This document shows positions 1-10,500 of a stretch of DNA of 64,000 nt, in pieces; the first letter of the stretch is position 1, and each line of letters begins with the position of its first letter. Source of the DNA: Pedobacter sp. PAMC26386 (GTDB taxonomy: Bacteria; Bacteroidota; Bacteroidia; Sphingobacteriales; Sphingobacteriaceae). The position numbers were made by a program, and so were the translations under genes. A model generated the notes under the pieces. That model searched no databases, had not been told where the DNA came from, and saw nothing but the letters and a program-made list of their open reading frames with translations. The DNA is taken from assembly GCA_014302835.1 (NCBI GenBank), contig CP060294.1, positions 2,505,067 to 2,569,066 of the forward strand. The letters are read 5' to 3'.

Positions 1-1437
1 CAGTTTTATTTCCTTCAGCTGATAATCATTTTCGGAAGGAATGTGTAAATCAATTAACACGCGCGCACTATCCCGATCCTTTGGAAAGGTAAACCGCTCA
101 AATCCACAACGTGTAGTAGCGGTAACTTCTGCTTTAATATTGTAATCGGTAAGCTTCACTTTATAATATCCTATCGGTGCCTCTTCAGACTTTTTATCTA
201 TTTGAGAACGATAACCCGCCCCGGCCTTAAGTTCATCTCCAATCTTTGTTTTCAATTTTCCATTTGTCGCAAAAACTCCTAGTCCGCCTAATGTCCATTC
301 GTGAATATGACTAAATGTACCTATGCTTTCATAAGATGGTTGATAACCGGCCTGCCAACCTTCATTTTGATTATCCGGGCTCATCTTTACCATACCAAAT
401 GGCATCCATGGACCTGGAGCAATCATCCAGCGGGAATGCGCGGTTCCTATACGGGTATCGACATAATCAGCCAGTGTCTGTAATTTTTGTTTTGCCCTGT
501 TTACTATCCCTTGTTCAATAACTTTTCCATTTTCAAGTATTTTATACTGGCTTTGTTTTGAACTGGTTACTGCCGGCATTGGTGCTTCAAATTCATAGCC
601 CCCTTTTTCCAGAACCTCATTAAATATCGTCTGACCATCTAATTGAACACTTATTCTCGGTGTACCTTTTAAATATTCAGCGTTTATCAATAAGGGTTGT
701 ACTTTTTTACCATCAGTTTCCAATTCGTAATCTGCCGCTTTTACCTTCCGGACAAATATTTGACCTGGCGTTTCCAAAGCTGCCTCTGAAGGTCCTTTTA
801 AGCTCACTTCATCAAACAAAATCCATGAACCTTCCAGAACAGTGATGACAATACTATTTCCTCCTTTAGTAATAATATCTCTACTAATTGGAATTTCTAT
901 TGTTTTTGGGGTTGCTTTTGATAAGTTACCTGTGATTGAGGCTGTATCAACATAAGCTTCATTCTGTTTAGGATATGGCTGTTTATTTACATCATAACCA
1001 GCGGCATTGAGTTGTATCTTTTTATCTTGATTATTGACACTCACCTTAATCAGCGGCAAGAATTTCTTAGCATAATCTACTAGTTTAATGACTAGTTTAT
1101 AATCTCCTTTGACGGGTAAATCCTTAATTCCAAATAAAATATTAACTTGATTCGTTCTCCACCCTGATGTAGGCCAGGTACCACCCCAGGTATCAACCGG
1201 ACCCGGAATAACATATGGGAAATCTTTTTTCTCTTTGGAGTATCCAACTAAAAAATACTTGTCCTCAAATCCAAAATCATGTCCAACGTAGTTTTTAAAT
1301 CCTTTAGGAGAGAGTGCGAACTCTGAAGATGAATTATTGGCTTTTCCTATACTCCAGATCGTCTTTCCTTTTTGTGCAAAAGAGCAGGCAGCTATTCCCT
1401 GAATGAATAGGAAAATCATCAAAGTTGTTTTTTTCAT
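1..1437 (-). CDS. GH92 family glycoside hydrolase with N-terminal lyase-type carbohydrate-binding domain (3' end outside window)
   Basis: Reading the minus strand from an ATG at 1435-1437 gives 479 open codons that run off the left edge, so the C-terminal part is missing. The first ~21 residues are a Sec signal peptide ending ...CSFAQ. Residues about 25-190 resemble the C-terminal beta-sandwich of family 4 polysaccharide lyases (IPGPVDTWGGTWPTSGWR is visible). From about residue 300 the sequence becomes a GH92 N-terminal domain: YVDTRIGTAHSRWM, APGPWMPFGMVKMSPDNQ and FSHIHEWTLGGLGVF. GH92 enzymes are Ca2+-dependent exo-alpha-mannosidases, and such proteins act in the periplasm or on the cell surface. 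The catalytic glutamate and aspartate would lie beyond the edge, so activity cannot be judged. No SusC/D partner is seen beside it. The family call is solid; the mannose specificity is inferred. Confidence 0.8.
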   Translation of the reverse strand, partial: MKKTTLMIFLFIQGIAACSFAQKGKTIWSIGKANNSSSEFALSPKGFKNYVGHDFGFEDKYFLVGYSKEKKDFPYVIPGPVDTWGGTWPTSGWRTNQVNILFGIKDLPVKGDYKLVIKLVDYAKKFLPLIKVSVNNQDKKIQLNAAGYDVNKQPYPKQNEAYVDTASITGNLSKATPKTIEIPISRDIITKGGNSIVITVLEGSWILFDEVSLKGPSEAALETPGQIFVRKVKAADYELETDGKKVQPLLINAEYLKGTPRISVQLDGQTIFNEVLEKGGYEFEAPMPAVTSSKQSQYKILENGKVIEQGIVNRAKQKLQTLADYVDTRIGTAHSRWMIAPGPWMPFGMVKMSPDNQNEGWQAGYQPSYESIGTFSHIHEWTLGGLGVFATNGKLKTKIGDELKAGAGYRSQIDKKSEEAPIGYYKVKLTDYNIKAEVTATTRCGFERFTFPKDRDSARVLIDLHIPSENDYQLKEIKL

Positions 1438-1774
1438 TTCTTATATATTTGGTTAATGCACAAATTAGCTATAGGGCTAGAATATACAAATGTATGAACA
1501 TGAAATCATATCTAGATCCGTAAGCTGTATGAATATCCCATGCCTATTCGCCAAACAAAAAATCAGCTAAAACACTATAAAACAGCAACAAAAATAAAAA
1601 AAACATAATATACGTGTCGGATTTCATACAAATCCAGTCCAATAAATTCGTATAGTCAGTTTTAAACCTGGACAAAACTAATATTTTTACCGAATATGTA
1701 CGTACATATTAATGAATAAATAAAAACCATCATTATTCAACTCCAGCAACGGAAGCCAATTGCACGAAAAAAAA

Positions 1775-1909
1775 ATGATTTGTTCAATGAGAATTGATAT
1801 TTCAGACAGGGAAATTATTAGGGGGCTTCCCGAATCAGGACAGCTCTTGAGAGATGAAATTTTGCAGCAGATCAAAACTATCGGTTCCAATAGCAAAATC
1901 ACAAAATAA
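1775..1909 (+). CDS. Possible 44-residue small ORF, unrecognised
   Basis: An ATG at 1775 opens 44 codons ending in TAA at 1907-1909. The product is charged and helix-like (contains DISDREIIRGLPESGQLLRD), with no signal peptide or membrane segment. An A-rich run lies just before the ATG, but no clear ribosome binding site. I do not recognise a family. Its stop sits inside the left arm of the hairpin at 1905-1932. It could be a chance ORF or the remnant of a longer gene. Low confidence. Confidence 0.2.
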   Translation: MICSMRIDISDREIIRGLPESGQLLRDEILQQIKTIGSNSKITK

Positions 1910-1932
1910 CGAGGCCAGAAGACCTCGTTATT
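1905..1932. terminator. 10-bp hairpin, probable terminator of the NTF2-like gene
   Basis: A perfect 10-bp stem, AATAACGAGG at 1905-1914 and CCTCGTTATT at 1923-1932, encloses an 8-base loop. It lies 8 bases after the stop codon of the minus-strand gene at 1941-2414. On the minus strand it is followed by TGTGATTTTG, so the U-run is weak. Confidence 0.5.
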
Positions 1933-1940
1933 ACACGAAA

Positions 1941-2414
1941 TTATTTAGCACTCGGATTACTGTTAAAAATATCTCTATACATTTTCCAACCCTCCTTTGT
2001 TTTTTTCCAAACAACCAAGTACTTTGCTTCATCCATCAACATCCCATTTTTATCAAAAATCTGCCCATACCCTTCTTCTGTCACATATTCTATCCCATCT
2101 CCATACATTTTTGTTGTAACGAGCTTCCCTCCTCTTATGCCCATATTATACCCTGCTGTGAAAAACTTTGCTACTTCTCCTCTTCCACATACTGTAGCCA
2201 TATTCGGAGCTAGAATACATCCATCTTCGGCATAACTGTTGATAAAAATAGAAGGATCATTTTTAGAAAATGCCTGATGATAATTAGCATTACTCGCAGT
2301 AATCGCCTTTTGTGCTTCTTCCAAATTTGACTTTGATTGTGAATGGCTATAGTTAAAGCCAAAAAGTAAGATCATTACTAATGCAATTCGCATAAAAATT
2401 TTGTTTGCTTTCAT
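1941..2414 (-). CDS. Secreted NTF2-like (DUF4440/SnoaL-type) protein
   Basis: 157 residues. A signal peptide covers about residues 1-26 (hydrophobic core RIALVMILLFGF, ending ...SHSQ). The remainder is one NTF2-like alpha+beta fold: a helix with NANYHQAFSKNDPSIFINSY, then YAEDGCILAPN, GRGEVAKFF and a C-terminal strand YLVVWKKTKEGWKMYRDIF. This pattern is typical of DUF4440 proteins, which are small periplasmic proteins of mostly unknown function; some relatives are ketosteroid-isomerase-like. Nothing in the sequence fixes a substrate. It follows the AraC gene by 88 bases on the same strand and may be its target, but that is inference from position. Confidence 0.75.
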   Translation of the reverse strand: MKANKIFMRIALVMILLFGFNYSHSQSKSNLEEAQKAITASNANYHQAFSKNDPSIFINSYAEDGCILAPNMATVCGRGEVAKFFTAGYNMGIRGGKLVTTKMYGDGIEYVTEEGYGQIFDKNGMLMDEAKYLVVWKKTKEGWKMYRDIFNSNPSAK

Positions 2415-2502
2415 TTTTTTGTTCGTTTAACTGTTGTTTGTTGAGTTAATTGATTAAAAATAGAGCTATGCAAAATCTTAAAATAGTAAATTTCGGAACT
2501 CT

Positions 2503-3303
2503 TTATGCTCCTGTAGCTGATCTGCCGTTTAGATAGTCTGTTGGCGTTGCGCCTGAAAACAATTTAAATTCCTTGATGAAATGTGATTGATCAAAATATC
2601 CGCAGTTATATGCAATTGATGTCAATGATTCTTGTTTGTTATCCAAAAAATTAAGACTATGACGAAAACGGTTTACTTTTAAAAAAGCTTTTGGTGTCAG
2701 ACCGGTGTTCTGCAAAAACAATTTTTGAAGATACCGCGATGAAATGCCGTACTTAGCTGCTGTACAATCCACATTAGCACTATAGTGATTGATTGCCATC
2801 TCTCTGGTAATTTGACCTACTAAGAGAATCTGGTCAAATCTTCTTTCGGAGTATGATAATCGCTTCAGCAAAAAGTTTTCGATCAGTATTACCCGATTTT
2901 CTAACGTTTTTGATCCCATCAGCTGTTCATGCAATTCTTTGGTAGAGGTATGTAGCAGACTTGTCAGATCAGATATCTGGTCATTAAATTCATCCATCCG
3001 CTCTTTTAGAAAATAGGAGGCTGCATGGGCATAAAATCTGATCCCGATCATAGTAATCTTCCCTTTAGATCTGATTTCAAACGGTCTGGTTAACTGTCCT
3101 AAATAATCTATTGGTGGTGTGAGATGAAAGGACTTATCTTTTGCAGAATGCAGATAAATATCACTTAGATTAAATATCAGTTCCGGATACCCACCAGGCA
3201 ATATTTTCGTTTCAAACTCAACGAATTCCTCTGTCTCTCTTATGAAAAAACATTTCACATATTGCCTCAAATGCTCACAAGGTATGATTTCCTGATATTT
3301 CAT
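2503..3303 (-). CDS. AraC family transcriptional regulator
   Basis: 266 residues. Residues 1-110 form a DUF6597-like N-terminal sensing domain (ETKILPGGYPELIFNLSD, then IDYLGQLTRPFEI). The C-terminal ~100 residues hold two helix-turn-helix motifs of the AraC/XylS type: CTAAKYGISSRYLQKLF and SIAYNCGYFDQSHFIKEFK, followed by the usual GATPTDYL ending. It is a single-domain cytoplasmic one-component regulator; the ligand is unknown. The gene stands alone between the long inverted repeat at 3360-3415, which lies in its upstream region, and the NTF2-like gene. It is not obviously tied to PUL 1, which has its own sigma/anti-sigma pair. Confidence 0.88.
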   Translation of the reverse strand: MKYQEIIPCEHLRQYVKCFFIRETEEFVEFETKILPGGYPELIFNLSDIYLHSAKDKSFHLTPPIDYLGQLTRPFEIRSKGKITMIGIRFYAHAASYFLKERMDEFNDQISDLTSLLHTSTKELHEQLMGSKTLENRVILIENFLLKRLSYSERRFDQILLVGQITREMAINHYSANVDCTAAKYGISSRYLQKLFLQNTGLTPKAFLKVNRFRHSLNFLDNKQESLTSIAYNCGYFDQSHFIKEFKLFSGATPTDYLNGRSATGA

Positions 3304-3359
3304 GTCGACATTGATCTTCTAGATTGATGTTAATCTTCTGTAAATACGGCTATCTGAAT

Positions 3360-3415
3360 AAGTAATTTAGTGTAATAAGGAGGCCTTTCACCTTCCTTAT
3401 TACACTAAATTACTT
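3360..3415. terminator. Perfect 22-bp inverted repeat downstream of the GH92 gene
   Basis: Positions 3360-3381 and 3394-3415 are exact reverse complements (22 of 22), separated by 12 bases. The repeat lies 70 bases after the stop of the PUL 1 GH92 gene and about 57 bases before the AraC start, both on the minus strand. The best reading is a strong terminator ending the PUL 1 operon. Its length and perfection are greater than usual for a terminator, so a palindromic mobile repeat is an alternative. Confidence 0.5.
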
Positions 3416-3485
3416 AACCTTCCAGTGATCAGCAAGTATTATGATAAGTATCCACTCACAACACTCCCACACCATACAATCAGGC

Positions 3486-5768
3486 TTAAGGTGTTAAAGA
3501 AAAAGGTTTATCAGCGACAGCCAATCCACGGGTTAATTCTGGCCGATCTGTCATTTCCAATTTGAGTATGCCGCCATTGATCAGATCACTATGCCGGAGA
3601 AAATTCGCCGTATAGTTTTTACCATTTAAAGTAGCAGATTTGATGTACAGATTTTCACGACTATTTGCTGCTGCATCAATGATGAATTTCTTGCCATTCT
3701 CTAAATTTAGTGTAATCTTTTTAAACATCGGACTACCAAGTACATACTGATCTGTTCCGGGTGTCACGCTGTAAATCCCCATTGCGCTTAATACGTACCA
3801 CGAAGAAGTTTGCCCCTGATCTTCATCTCCGGGGTAACCATTCTCTGTTGAATTGTAAAGTTTGTACATAATGTTCCGTGTATGAAATTGAGATTTCCAA
3901 GGCTGGCCAGCATAATTATACAGATAAGGCATATGCTGAATGGGCTGGTTACCATGTGCATACTGTCCCATATTAGCCATCACCATTTCTGTCATTTCAT
4001 GAATCATCCCACCGTAACTTCCAGTATTTACCCTATTCGGAGCAGAAAATACGGAATCAAGTTTTTTGGTGAAATTCTCCTGGCCCCCTGTTAATTTAAT
4101 CAACCCCTCAATATCATGAAAAACGGACCATTCCCAATGCCAGGCATTCCCTTCTGTGAATGGTCCTCCCCATTCTGCAGGATCAAAATTAGGATTCCAT
4201 TTCCCGGTATTATCTTTTCCACGCATGAAACCTGAGATAGGATCATAAACGTTTTTATAATTAAACATTTGTCTTTTAAATATGCTTGCATAAAAATCGC
4301 TTCCTGTCATTTTTGCAAGGTTATAACCACAGAAATCGTCATAAGCATATTCGAGCGTCTTTGCCGTCGCTTCTCTATATTCCGGATATGGTACATAGCC
4401 AAGTTGATAATACTCTCTCCACCCGTCTCTACCATTTGCTGGCCCCCATGGCCCTTTTTGAGTAGCTTCATGCAAATAAGCCTTCAGTGCCAGCGCAGGA
4501 TTAAAAGTCCGGATTCCTTTAGCCCATGCATCTGTTAACAGAGAAATTGCATGGTTGCCAATCATACTTCCTGCTTCACTTGGAAAAGACCAGGATGGTA
4601 GCCATCCGCATTGTTCCCATGAAGAGATCAGCGATTGCATATACCGGCCATGCATAGTTGGATGAAGTAATGTATTTAAAGGGAATTGAGCTCTGAAAGT
4701 ATCCCAAAATCCAGTATCTGTAAATAGATAACCCGGATGTACTTTACCGTCATAAGGACTAAAATAATAAGGCTTTCCCTCTTTATCCAGTTCATAAAAT
4801 TTCCTGGAGAATAAGCTTGCTCTGAATAAGCAGGAATAGAAAGTAGCCTTATCTTCTTCAGATCCACCTTCTACCTGAATCCTTCCTAATGTTTCGTTCC
4901 AAACCTTTGCAGCTTTTTCTTTCGTTTGTTCCAATGTCCGGTCTGCGCCCAACTCTGTAGATAAGTTAAGTTCAGCCTGCGCAGCACTGATGTAAGATGA
5001 GGCTACCTTTACCTGGACTTTTATACCTGGACTAAACTCAAGATAAGCCCCTTTTCCCTCTCCTTCAGCAGTTTTCACTCCTGCTTGTATGGTATTCTGT
5101 TTATTTTCCCAGATGCCATATGCCTTTACCGGCTGATCAAACAGGATCACAAAAAAGCTTTTGAATCCTTCTTTAAATCCCTCTCCATTGTTTACATATC
5201 CTGTAATTTTCCGTTCTTCTGGAAATATCCGGATATTACTGAGATGAGTATAACCATCTAATACTAAATAGCTCTTCTTGTTTTTAGGGTAACTGAACCG
5301 CAAATGTACACCACGTGTAGTTGGCGAAATTTCCGTAGTCACCTTATTTTCAAAACTCACTTTATAGTAGTTAGGTTTGGCCACCTCATCTTTGTGACTA
5401 AACTTTGCTTCCCGTTTGTTTTCATCCACAACCAATTCATCCACAACCGGCATCAAAGAGAAAACGGCATAATCTCTTGTCCATGAACTGCATTGATGGG
5501 CTTGCTGAAATCCCCTGATATGGTTTTTCTGATATTGATATTTCCATCCATCACCATTTCTTCCAGTCTGTGGACTCCACGTATGCATACCAAAAGGTAA
5601 TGCTGTGGTAGGATAAGTATTTCCTCTGGTTAGCTCATGGCTCGAATTTGTGCCTTGTAGTGTATTGACATACCTGACCAGATTTGCTTCCTGTGCGTAA
5701 ACAGAAATGCACAGGAAGCAAAATGATAGTGTTAATAGTTTAGATTTCATCTGCTGTAATTTTACCAT
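3486..5768 (-). CDS. GH92 alpha-mannosidase-like glycoside hydrolase
   Basis: Up to 760 residues, close to the normal GH92 length. The ATG at 5768 overlaps the stop of the susD frame (ATGGTAA), suggesting translational coupling. The second Met (position 5750) starts a cleaner signal peptide ending ...SVYAQ and may be the true start. GH92 landmarks are in order: N-terminal beta-sandwich with RYVNTLQGTNSSHELTRGN; TEGNAWHWEW near residue 536, holding the general acid Glu; HGNQPIQHMPYLYNYAG; and GYPGDEDQGQTSSWYVLSAM near 643, holding the catalytic-base Asp region. GH92 enzymes are Ca2+-dependent and release mannose from alpha-mannosides. It is the only hydrolase in PUL 1 and follows its SusC/SusD genes, so mannose-containing glycan is the likely substrate. 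Confidence 0.9.
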   Translation of the reverse strand: MVKLQQMKSKLLTLSFCFLCISVYAQEANLVRYVNTLQGTNSSHELTRGNTYPTTALPFGMHTWSPQTGRNGDGWKYQYQKNHIRGFQQAHQCSSWTRDYAVFSLMPVVDELVVDENKREAKFSHKDEVAKPNYYKVSFENKVTTEISPTTRGVHLRFSYPKNKKSYLVLDGYTHLSNIRIFPEERKITGYVNNGEGFKEGFKSFFVILFDQPVKAYGIWENKQNTIQAGVKTAEGEGKGAYLEFSPGIKVQVKVASSYISAAQAELNLSTELGADRTLEQTKEKAAKVWNETLGRIQVEGGSEEDKATFYSCLFRASLFSRKFYELDKEGKPYYFSPYDGKVHPGYLFTDTGFWDTFRAQFPLNTLLHPTMHGRYMQSLISSWEQCGWLPSWSFPSEAGSMIGNHAISLLTDAWAKGIRTFNPALALKAYLHEATQKGPWGPANGRDGWREYYQLGYVPYPEYREATAKTLEYAYDDFCGYNLAKMTGSDFYASIFKRQMFNYKNVYDPISGFMRGKDNTGKWNPNFDPAEWGGPFTEGNAWHWEWSVFHDIEGLIKLTGGQENFTKKLDSVFSAPNRVNTGSYGGMIHEMTEMVMANMGQYAHGNQPIQHMPYLYNYAGQPWKSQFHTRNIMYKLYNSTENGYPGDEDQGQTSSWYVLSAMGIYSVTPGTDQYVLGSPMFKKITLNLENGKKFIIDAAANSRENLYIKSATLNGKNYTANFLRHSDLINGGILKLEMTDRPELTRGLAVADKPFSLTP

Positions 5769-7562
5769 CCCGGGTTTTGTATCAGGTTTTCATCAACATT
5801 TACATCATTCGAGGGAATTGGAAAAAGATAATGTCTTTGATTAAAAACCCTGCTTTCGAAAGTAACCACTTGTAAAAAATCAGGTAGATTTTTACTGATA
5901 TTTAAACCGTATACCGGGCCGTTATCTGTAGTCACAGCAATCTTCCATCTTCTGGTATCAAAGTACCTGACATTCTCAAAAGCAAGTTCTACTCTTCTTT
6001 CTTTTCTCAAAGCATCAGACATTCCGCTTTGCCCGGCGGGAATAGGTAGTTCTGCTGAGCCATATAATGGTACACCAGCCCGCTCCCTGATTAAATTCAG
6101 ATATTTCAAGATATCAGGATCACCCGGATTAGCTTCGTTCAAAGCTTCTGCATAGTCCAGAAAGACATTGGCCAGACGATATAAGATTACTGGTCTGCGA
6201 TCAATGTTCCAGTTACCAAGCCCCATTGCTTTTCTAACCACGTAGCCTGTAGTACTGTAATCATTACCACCTGTTTCTTTGCCTGAATTACCATTGTTAT
6301 ATAGCTCCGTTGTGATCAATCCATCATTGGTATTGAGCCATGTACTTCCGTTATAAGTAATATTGACGTAAAAACGTGGTTCACGATTCACCCATTGGTT
6401 ATAGATTCCTGCTTTGGTATATTTTGTCGCTTCTGTAGAAAAGCCTGTATTGACATAACCTGAACCGGCATCATTTATACCTTTACCATTTTGCATAAAA
6501 AAAGCGTCCACCTGATTTTGAGTTGCACCCAATGCACCGCCACCTCTTGATGCAGAATTTGCGCCGCGATGGTAGGGTGTCATTTCATATTGCCTGGCCG
6601 ATAAAGAGGATTCTGGTCTTGCAAAAATCACCTCCCTGTTCCAATCTGTTAAAAACACATCTCTGCAGGATAAATACGGATCAAAATTTCCATTAGCATC
6701 ATTCTTTTTAAACAACTCGTAAGTGCCGGGAACAAACTGGGTGATAAAAGATTTATAAGCATCAGCGGCAACTCTCCATTTATTTGCATCAAAACTCTGG
6801 CTTACCAGCTGTTTACCATCTTTGTTTTTCAGATTAGCTAAATCTGTATTTCCATTGTATAAAGGACTTGCCGCTAACAACAGGGCTTGCGCTTTAAATG
6901 CAGTTACGATTCCTTTTGTTATTCTACCATAACTATCATCATTTGAAGGAGTAACCGGCAAATCTTTAGCCGCAGCATCCAGTTCAGCAGTAACGTAAGC
7001 AACACATTCGTCCATTGAACTTCTGGCTAACTGTACTTCCGAACTTGGTACATCGGGAGCGACTACTTTATCACCCAAAAGAATAACCGGGCCATATAAG
7101 CGCATCAGGATAATACATCGCCCGCAGGGCCCTGGCTTCTGCTCTATATTGTATCATCAATTGCGGTGAAAGATCGTTCTTTACCTTCTCAATATTAGCC
7201 ATAAAGAAAGTAGCAGACCTTATTCCCCGATAGTAATTGTTCCAGTAAGCATAAACAAAACCAGAATTGGCATCCCAGTTTCCAATGTTCATGGCATTGC
7301 TGGCTACACCACCCCAGGTAAATTCTGCTTCATCAGATCCTCCTGTCCATAGACCTGCATTAGCGCTGCCCGGGTTTCTCTGACCAAATTCATCAGGTAC
7401 ATTACTATAAATATTATTCAAGAATTTCTCTGCAGTTTGCCTGTTCGCAAACGTTTCTTCTAAGGTTAACCTATCATTTGGTACCTGATCAAGAAACCCC
7501 TTTTTACAGGATGAAATCAAAGTGAACAGGGCAACAAGACTTATAAATATATATTTTCTCAT
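5762..7562 (-). pseudogene. susD: SusD/RagB family lipoprotein, split by a frameshift near 7110
   Basis: Two overlapping frames make up one SusD protein. The first (7562 down to 7071) has the lipoprotein signal (LFTLISSCKKGF) and the N-terminal SusD region up to RAEARALRAMYY. It then changes to an unrelated tail, PDALIWPGYSFG. The second (7105 down to 5762) begins exactly where SusD should continue, MRLYGPVILLGDK, and runs to a normal C-terminus ending LIQNPGW. The usual junction would read ...MYYFxLMRLYGP. The sequence TATTATCCTGATGCGC looks like a loss of two T residues after TATTAT. The total of 1801 nt fits a 600-codon protein minus 2 nt. SusD binds glycan on the cell surface and caps SusC. 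If the shift is real, PUL 1 uptake is probably impaired; an assembly indel is the alternative. Confidence 0.85.
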
Positions 7563-7574
7563 GATATCAGGCTT

Positions 7575-10500
7575 TTAAAATTTAACATTTAATCCTAATG
7601 ACAGATTAGCTGTCAGCGGGTATTTGGTTCCATTTCCAGTAAGCAGTTCCGGGTCCCATAGTTTGAACTTGCTAAAAGTCAAAAGATTGGTTCCTATTAA
7701 ATAAACTGACATGTTTTTAAGATGGAGTCTCGTAGAAACTTTCTCTGGAAGATTATAACTCAGCTGCGCACTTTTTAGGCGGACAAAACTATTGTCTTTA
7801 ACCCACCAGGAGCTAGGCTGTGTATTGTTGAAATTCTGATCTTCGCCATAAGCTAATCTAGGATAAAAAGCATCCTGTCTTGGATTTTCAGGCGTCCAGC
7901 GATCTGTAACATTACTAAAAGCGTTACTCAGCCCACCACCACCATTAAATGGATAAATAGCTGATCCGCCAAGCATAATATCTGAATTTTGCAAAGCCTG
8001 AAATAACGTACTGAATCCAAATCCTTTATAGGTCACACTAAAGCCAAACCCCATGACCAAATTAGGTACGTCTCCCCTGCCTATCCTGGTTTTATCATAA
8101 TCGTTAATCAATCCATCACCATTCAAATCTTTATATTTAATATCACCTGGTTTGAGTAGTTTTTTTGATCCGGGCGCAGCACTTGCATCGATTTCTGCCT
8201 GATTGTCAAATAACTTCTCAGCGACATAACCATATCTTGACAAGATATTATCGCCAATATGGCTCATCCACGGATATTTTTGAGTGGGCCGGTCATCATT
8301 GACCAATACGTCTTTGTTATAAGTAAGATTGCCTCTTAACCCGATACCTACCTGTCCAATTTTTGTATTGTATTCTAAAGTAGCATCAATTCCTTTATTG
8401 TCTACGACTCCAAGATTACCATAAGGCGAATTGACTAAGCCAATAAACCCAGGGACAGATTGTCTTTGCAGGAAGATTCCGGTTCGTTTTTCCTGAAACA
8501 GATCTATCATTAAACTCAGGTTGTCATTTAATGTTCTGATTTCCATTCCTAAATCTTGTTTTCTGGATTCCGCCCACCTGATATCAACACCATAATCGGT
8601 TACATTTATTCCTCCGGAGTTAGAGAAATTCTTCCCTAATTGATAGCCAGCTGCCTGATCAGTCACTAAGGTTAAATAAGCAAAACGGCGGCCTACCAGG
8701 TTTTCATTTGATATCTTTCCAATTCCTGTTGTTCCGATAGAGTATCTAAACTTCAGAAAAGAGATTGCCTTTTTTAAGGGTGCAAAGAATTTTTCGTTGG
8801 ATGGTATCCATCCAAAACCAATTGCCGGGAAAGAACCATACCGGTTTGCCGGGGCAAATAATTCTGACCCGTTATAGCCATAATTGAATTCTCCAAAATA
8901 GCGGTCATCATAAGAATAAGTGGTACGTGCAGCTATACCTACAAAACGTTCTGGAATAGAGGAAGTAAAATCTCCGGCATAAGGATTCGTATAGTCTTGG
9001 GTATAACCTAAAACCAAACCACCAACACGATGTTTCCCAAATTCACGGTCGTAGTTTAATGCAGCCTCGTTATATAATTTTCGATTTCCACCTCTGTTTG
9101 GCTCATAACTCAGATAATTCCCGCCGCTATTGAAAGTTTTAATCAAGTTCAGTGTTCCATCTTCGTTATAGGGCTTACTTGAATCCGGGAAGTAAGTACT
9201 TTCTCTCTTAGACCTCTTTGTATTGTTATTGTTTTTGGCGTCAAAGGCGATCATCGCTGTAGCCGTTAAACCTTGAGTTAAAGCCTTAAGGTCTTGCGTC
9301 AACCGTAAATTTGTATACAATTGATTTTCAAATTCGGTACGATATCCTCGTCTTGTCAAATCTGCATAGGGATTTCTAAATCCACCGTTAGAGGCTTTGC
9401 CAGGAATGAAATTCCCCGGATACATGACTGGATACTCTACCGGTGAAATATCCATTGCTGATCCAAAAATGTTCTCTGTATTTTCTCCCGGATAATTGCC
9501 TGTGGAGGCATAGCCTTGTAATCCAAGGTCCATTTTAGTTGTTCCGGTTAGTTTTAGATTCAGGTTAGAAGTAAAATTATACCGTTTAAAGTCTAGGGAT
9601 GAGTTATATTGAGAGAGGTCATCTGTTTTCAGAAATCCAGTTTCATTATAGTAAGCCAGCGAGACATAGTACTGCGCATTGTCTACACCGCCACTGGCAT
9701 TCAGATTTGCTCTGCGGTTACGGCTATACTTATTAAATATTTCCTTCATCCAGTTCACATTAGGATAAAGTAACGGATCAACTCCAGAAGCAGTTTTATT
9801 GATATAGTCCTGGCTATATTTTTCTCCAAGTCCCCTACCCACACTAGCTTCATTAGCCAGGTTCATAAAAGTAATCCCATCGGCCATTTCCGGTCTTTTT
9901 GTAAAAGTACTAACCCCCTCATTGTAATCCAGAAAGATAGAAGTTTTACCAACTTTACCTGTCTTCGTCTTGACCAGGATCACACCATTGGCACCTCTCA
10001 CACCATATACCGCTGTTCCAGAAGCATCTTTTAATACCGTGAAGGATTCTATATCTTCCGCATCAAGGTTATCTATAGAGCGTTCTACGCCATCCACTAA
10101 TACCAAAGGAGAACTGGAATTACCCCCAAAAGTAGAAATACCTCTGATCCAGATATCCGCTGTACTCCTGCCGGGCTCACCACTGCGCTGAACTCCAACA
10201 ACCCCTGCAATTCTGCCCGAAAGCGATTGTGTGATACTGTTGACAGGTTGTTTTAATTCTTTTGAGCTGATAGTAGACTGGGCTCCTATCAGAGAAACTT
10301 TACGTTGTGTTCCAAAACCTACTACAGCTACTTCCTCCAATGCATTATCACTTGGCAAAAGACCTATCTTTAGGTTCTTCTGATTTTTAACCGTAACTTC
10401 CTGAGGCTGATAACCTACATAGCTAATGATCAAAACGGACTCAGCTGAAGGCACTGTGATACTAAAGCTTCCATTGATATCAGTAGAGGTTGAGGCTAGG

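Larger units (their letters stand above)
1438..1940. other. Non-coding stretch between the GH92 gene and the NTF2-like gene
   Basis: This is about 500 bases of very AT-rich sequence. It holds the promoter region of the leftward GH92 gene, one doubtful 44-codon plus-strand ORF (1775-1909) and a 10-bp hairpin at 1905-1932. No RNA gene, repeat or recognisable coding remnant was seen in 1438-1774. Confidence 0.5.

Noticed and set aside
7071..7130. SusD split as two independent genes
   Set aside because: The second frame lacks a signal peptide and continues the SusD fold exactly where the first is lost, so one broken gene is the better model.
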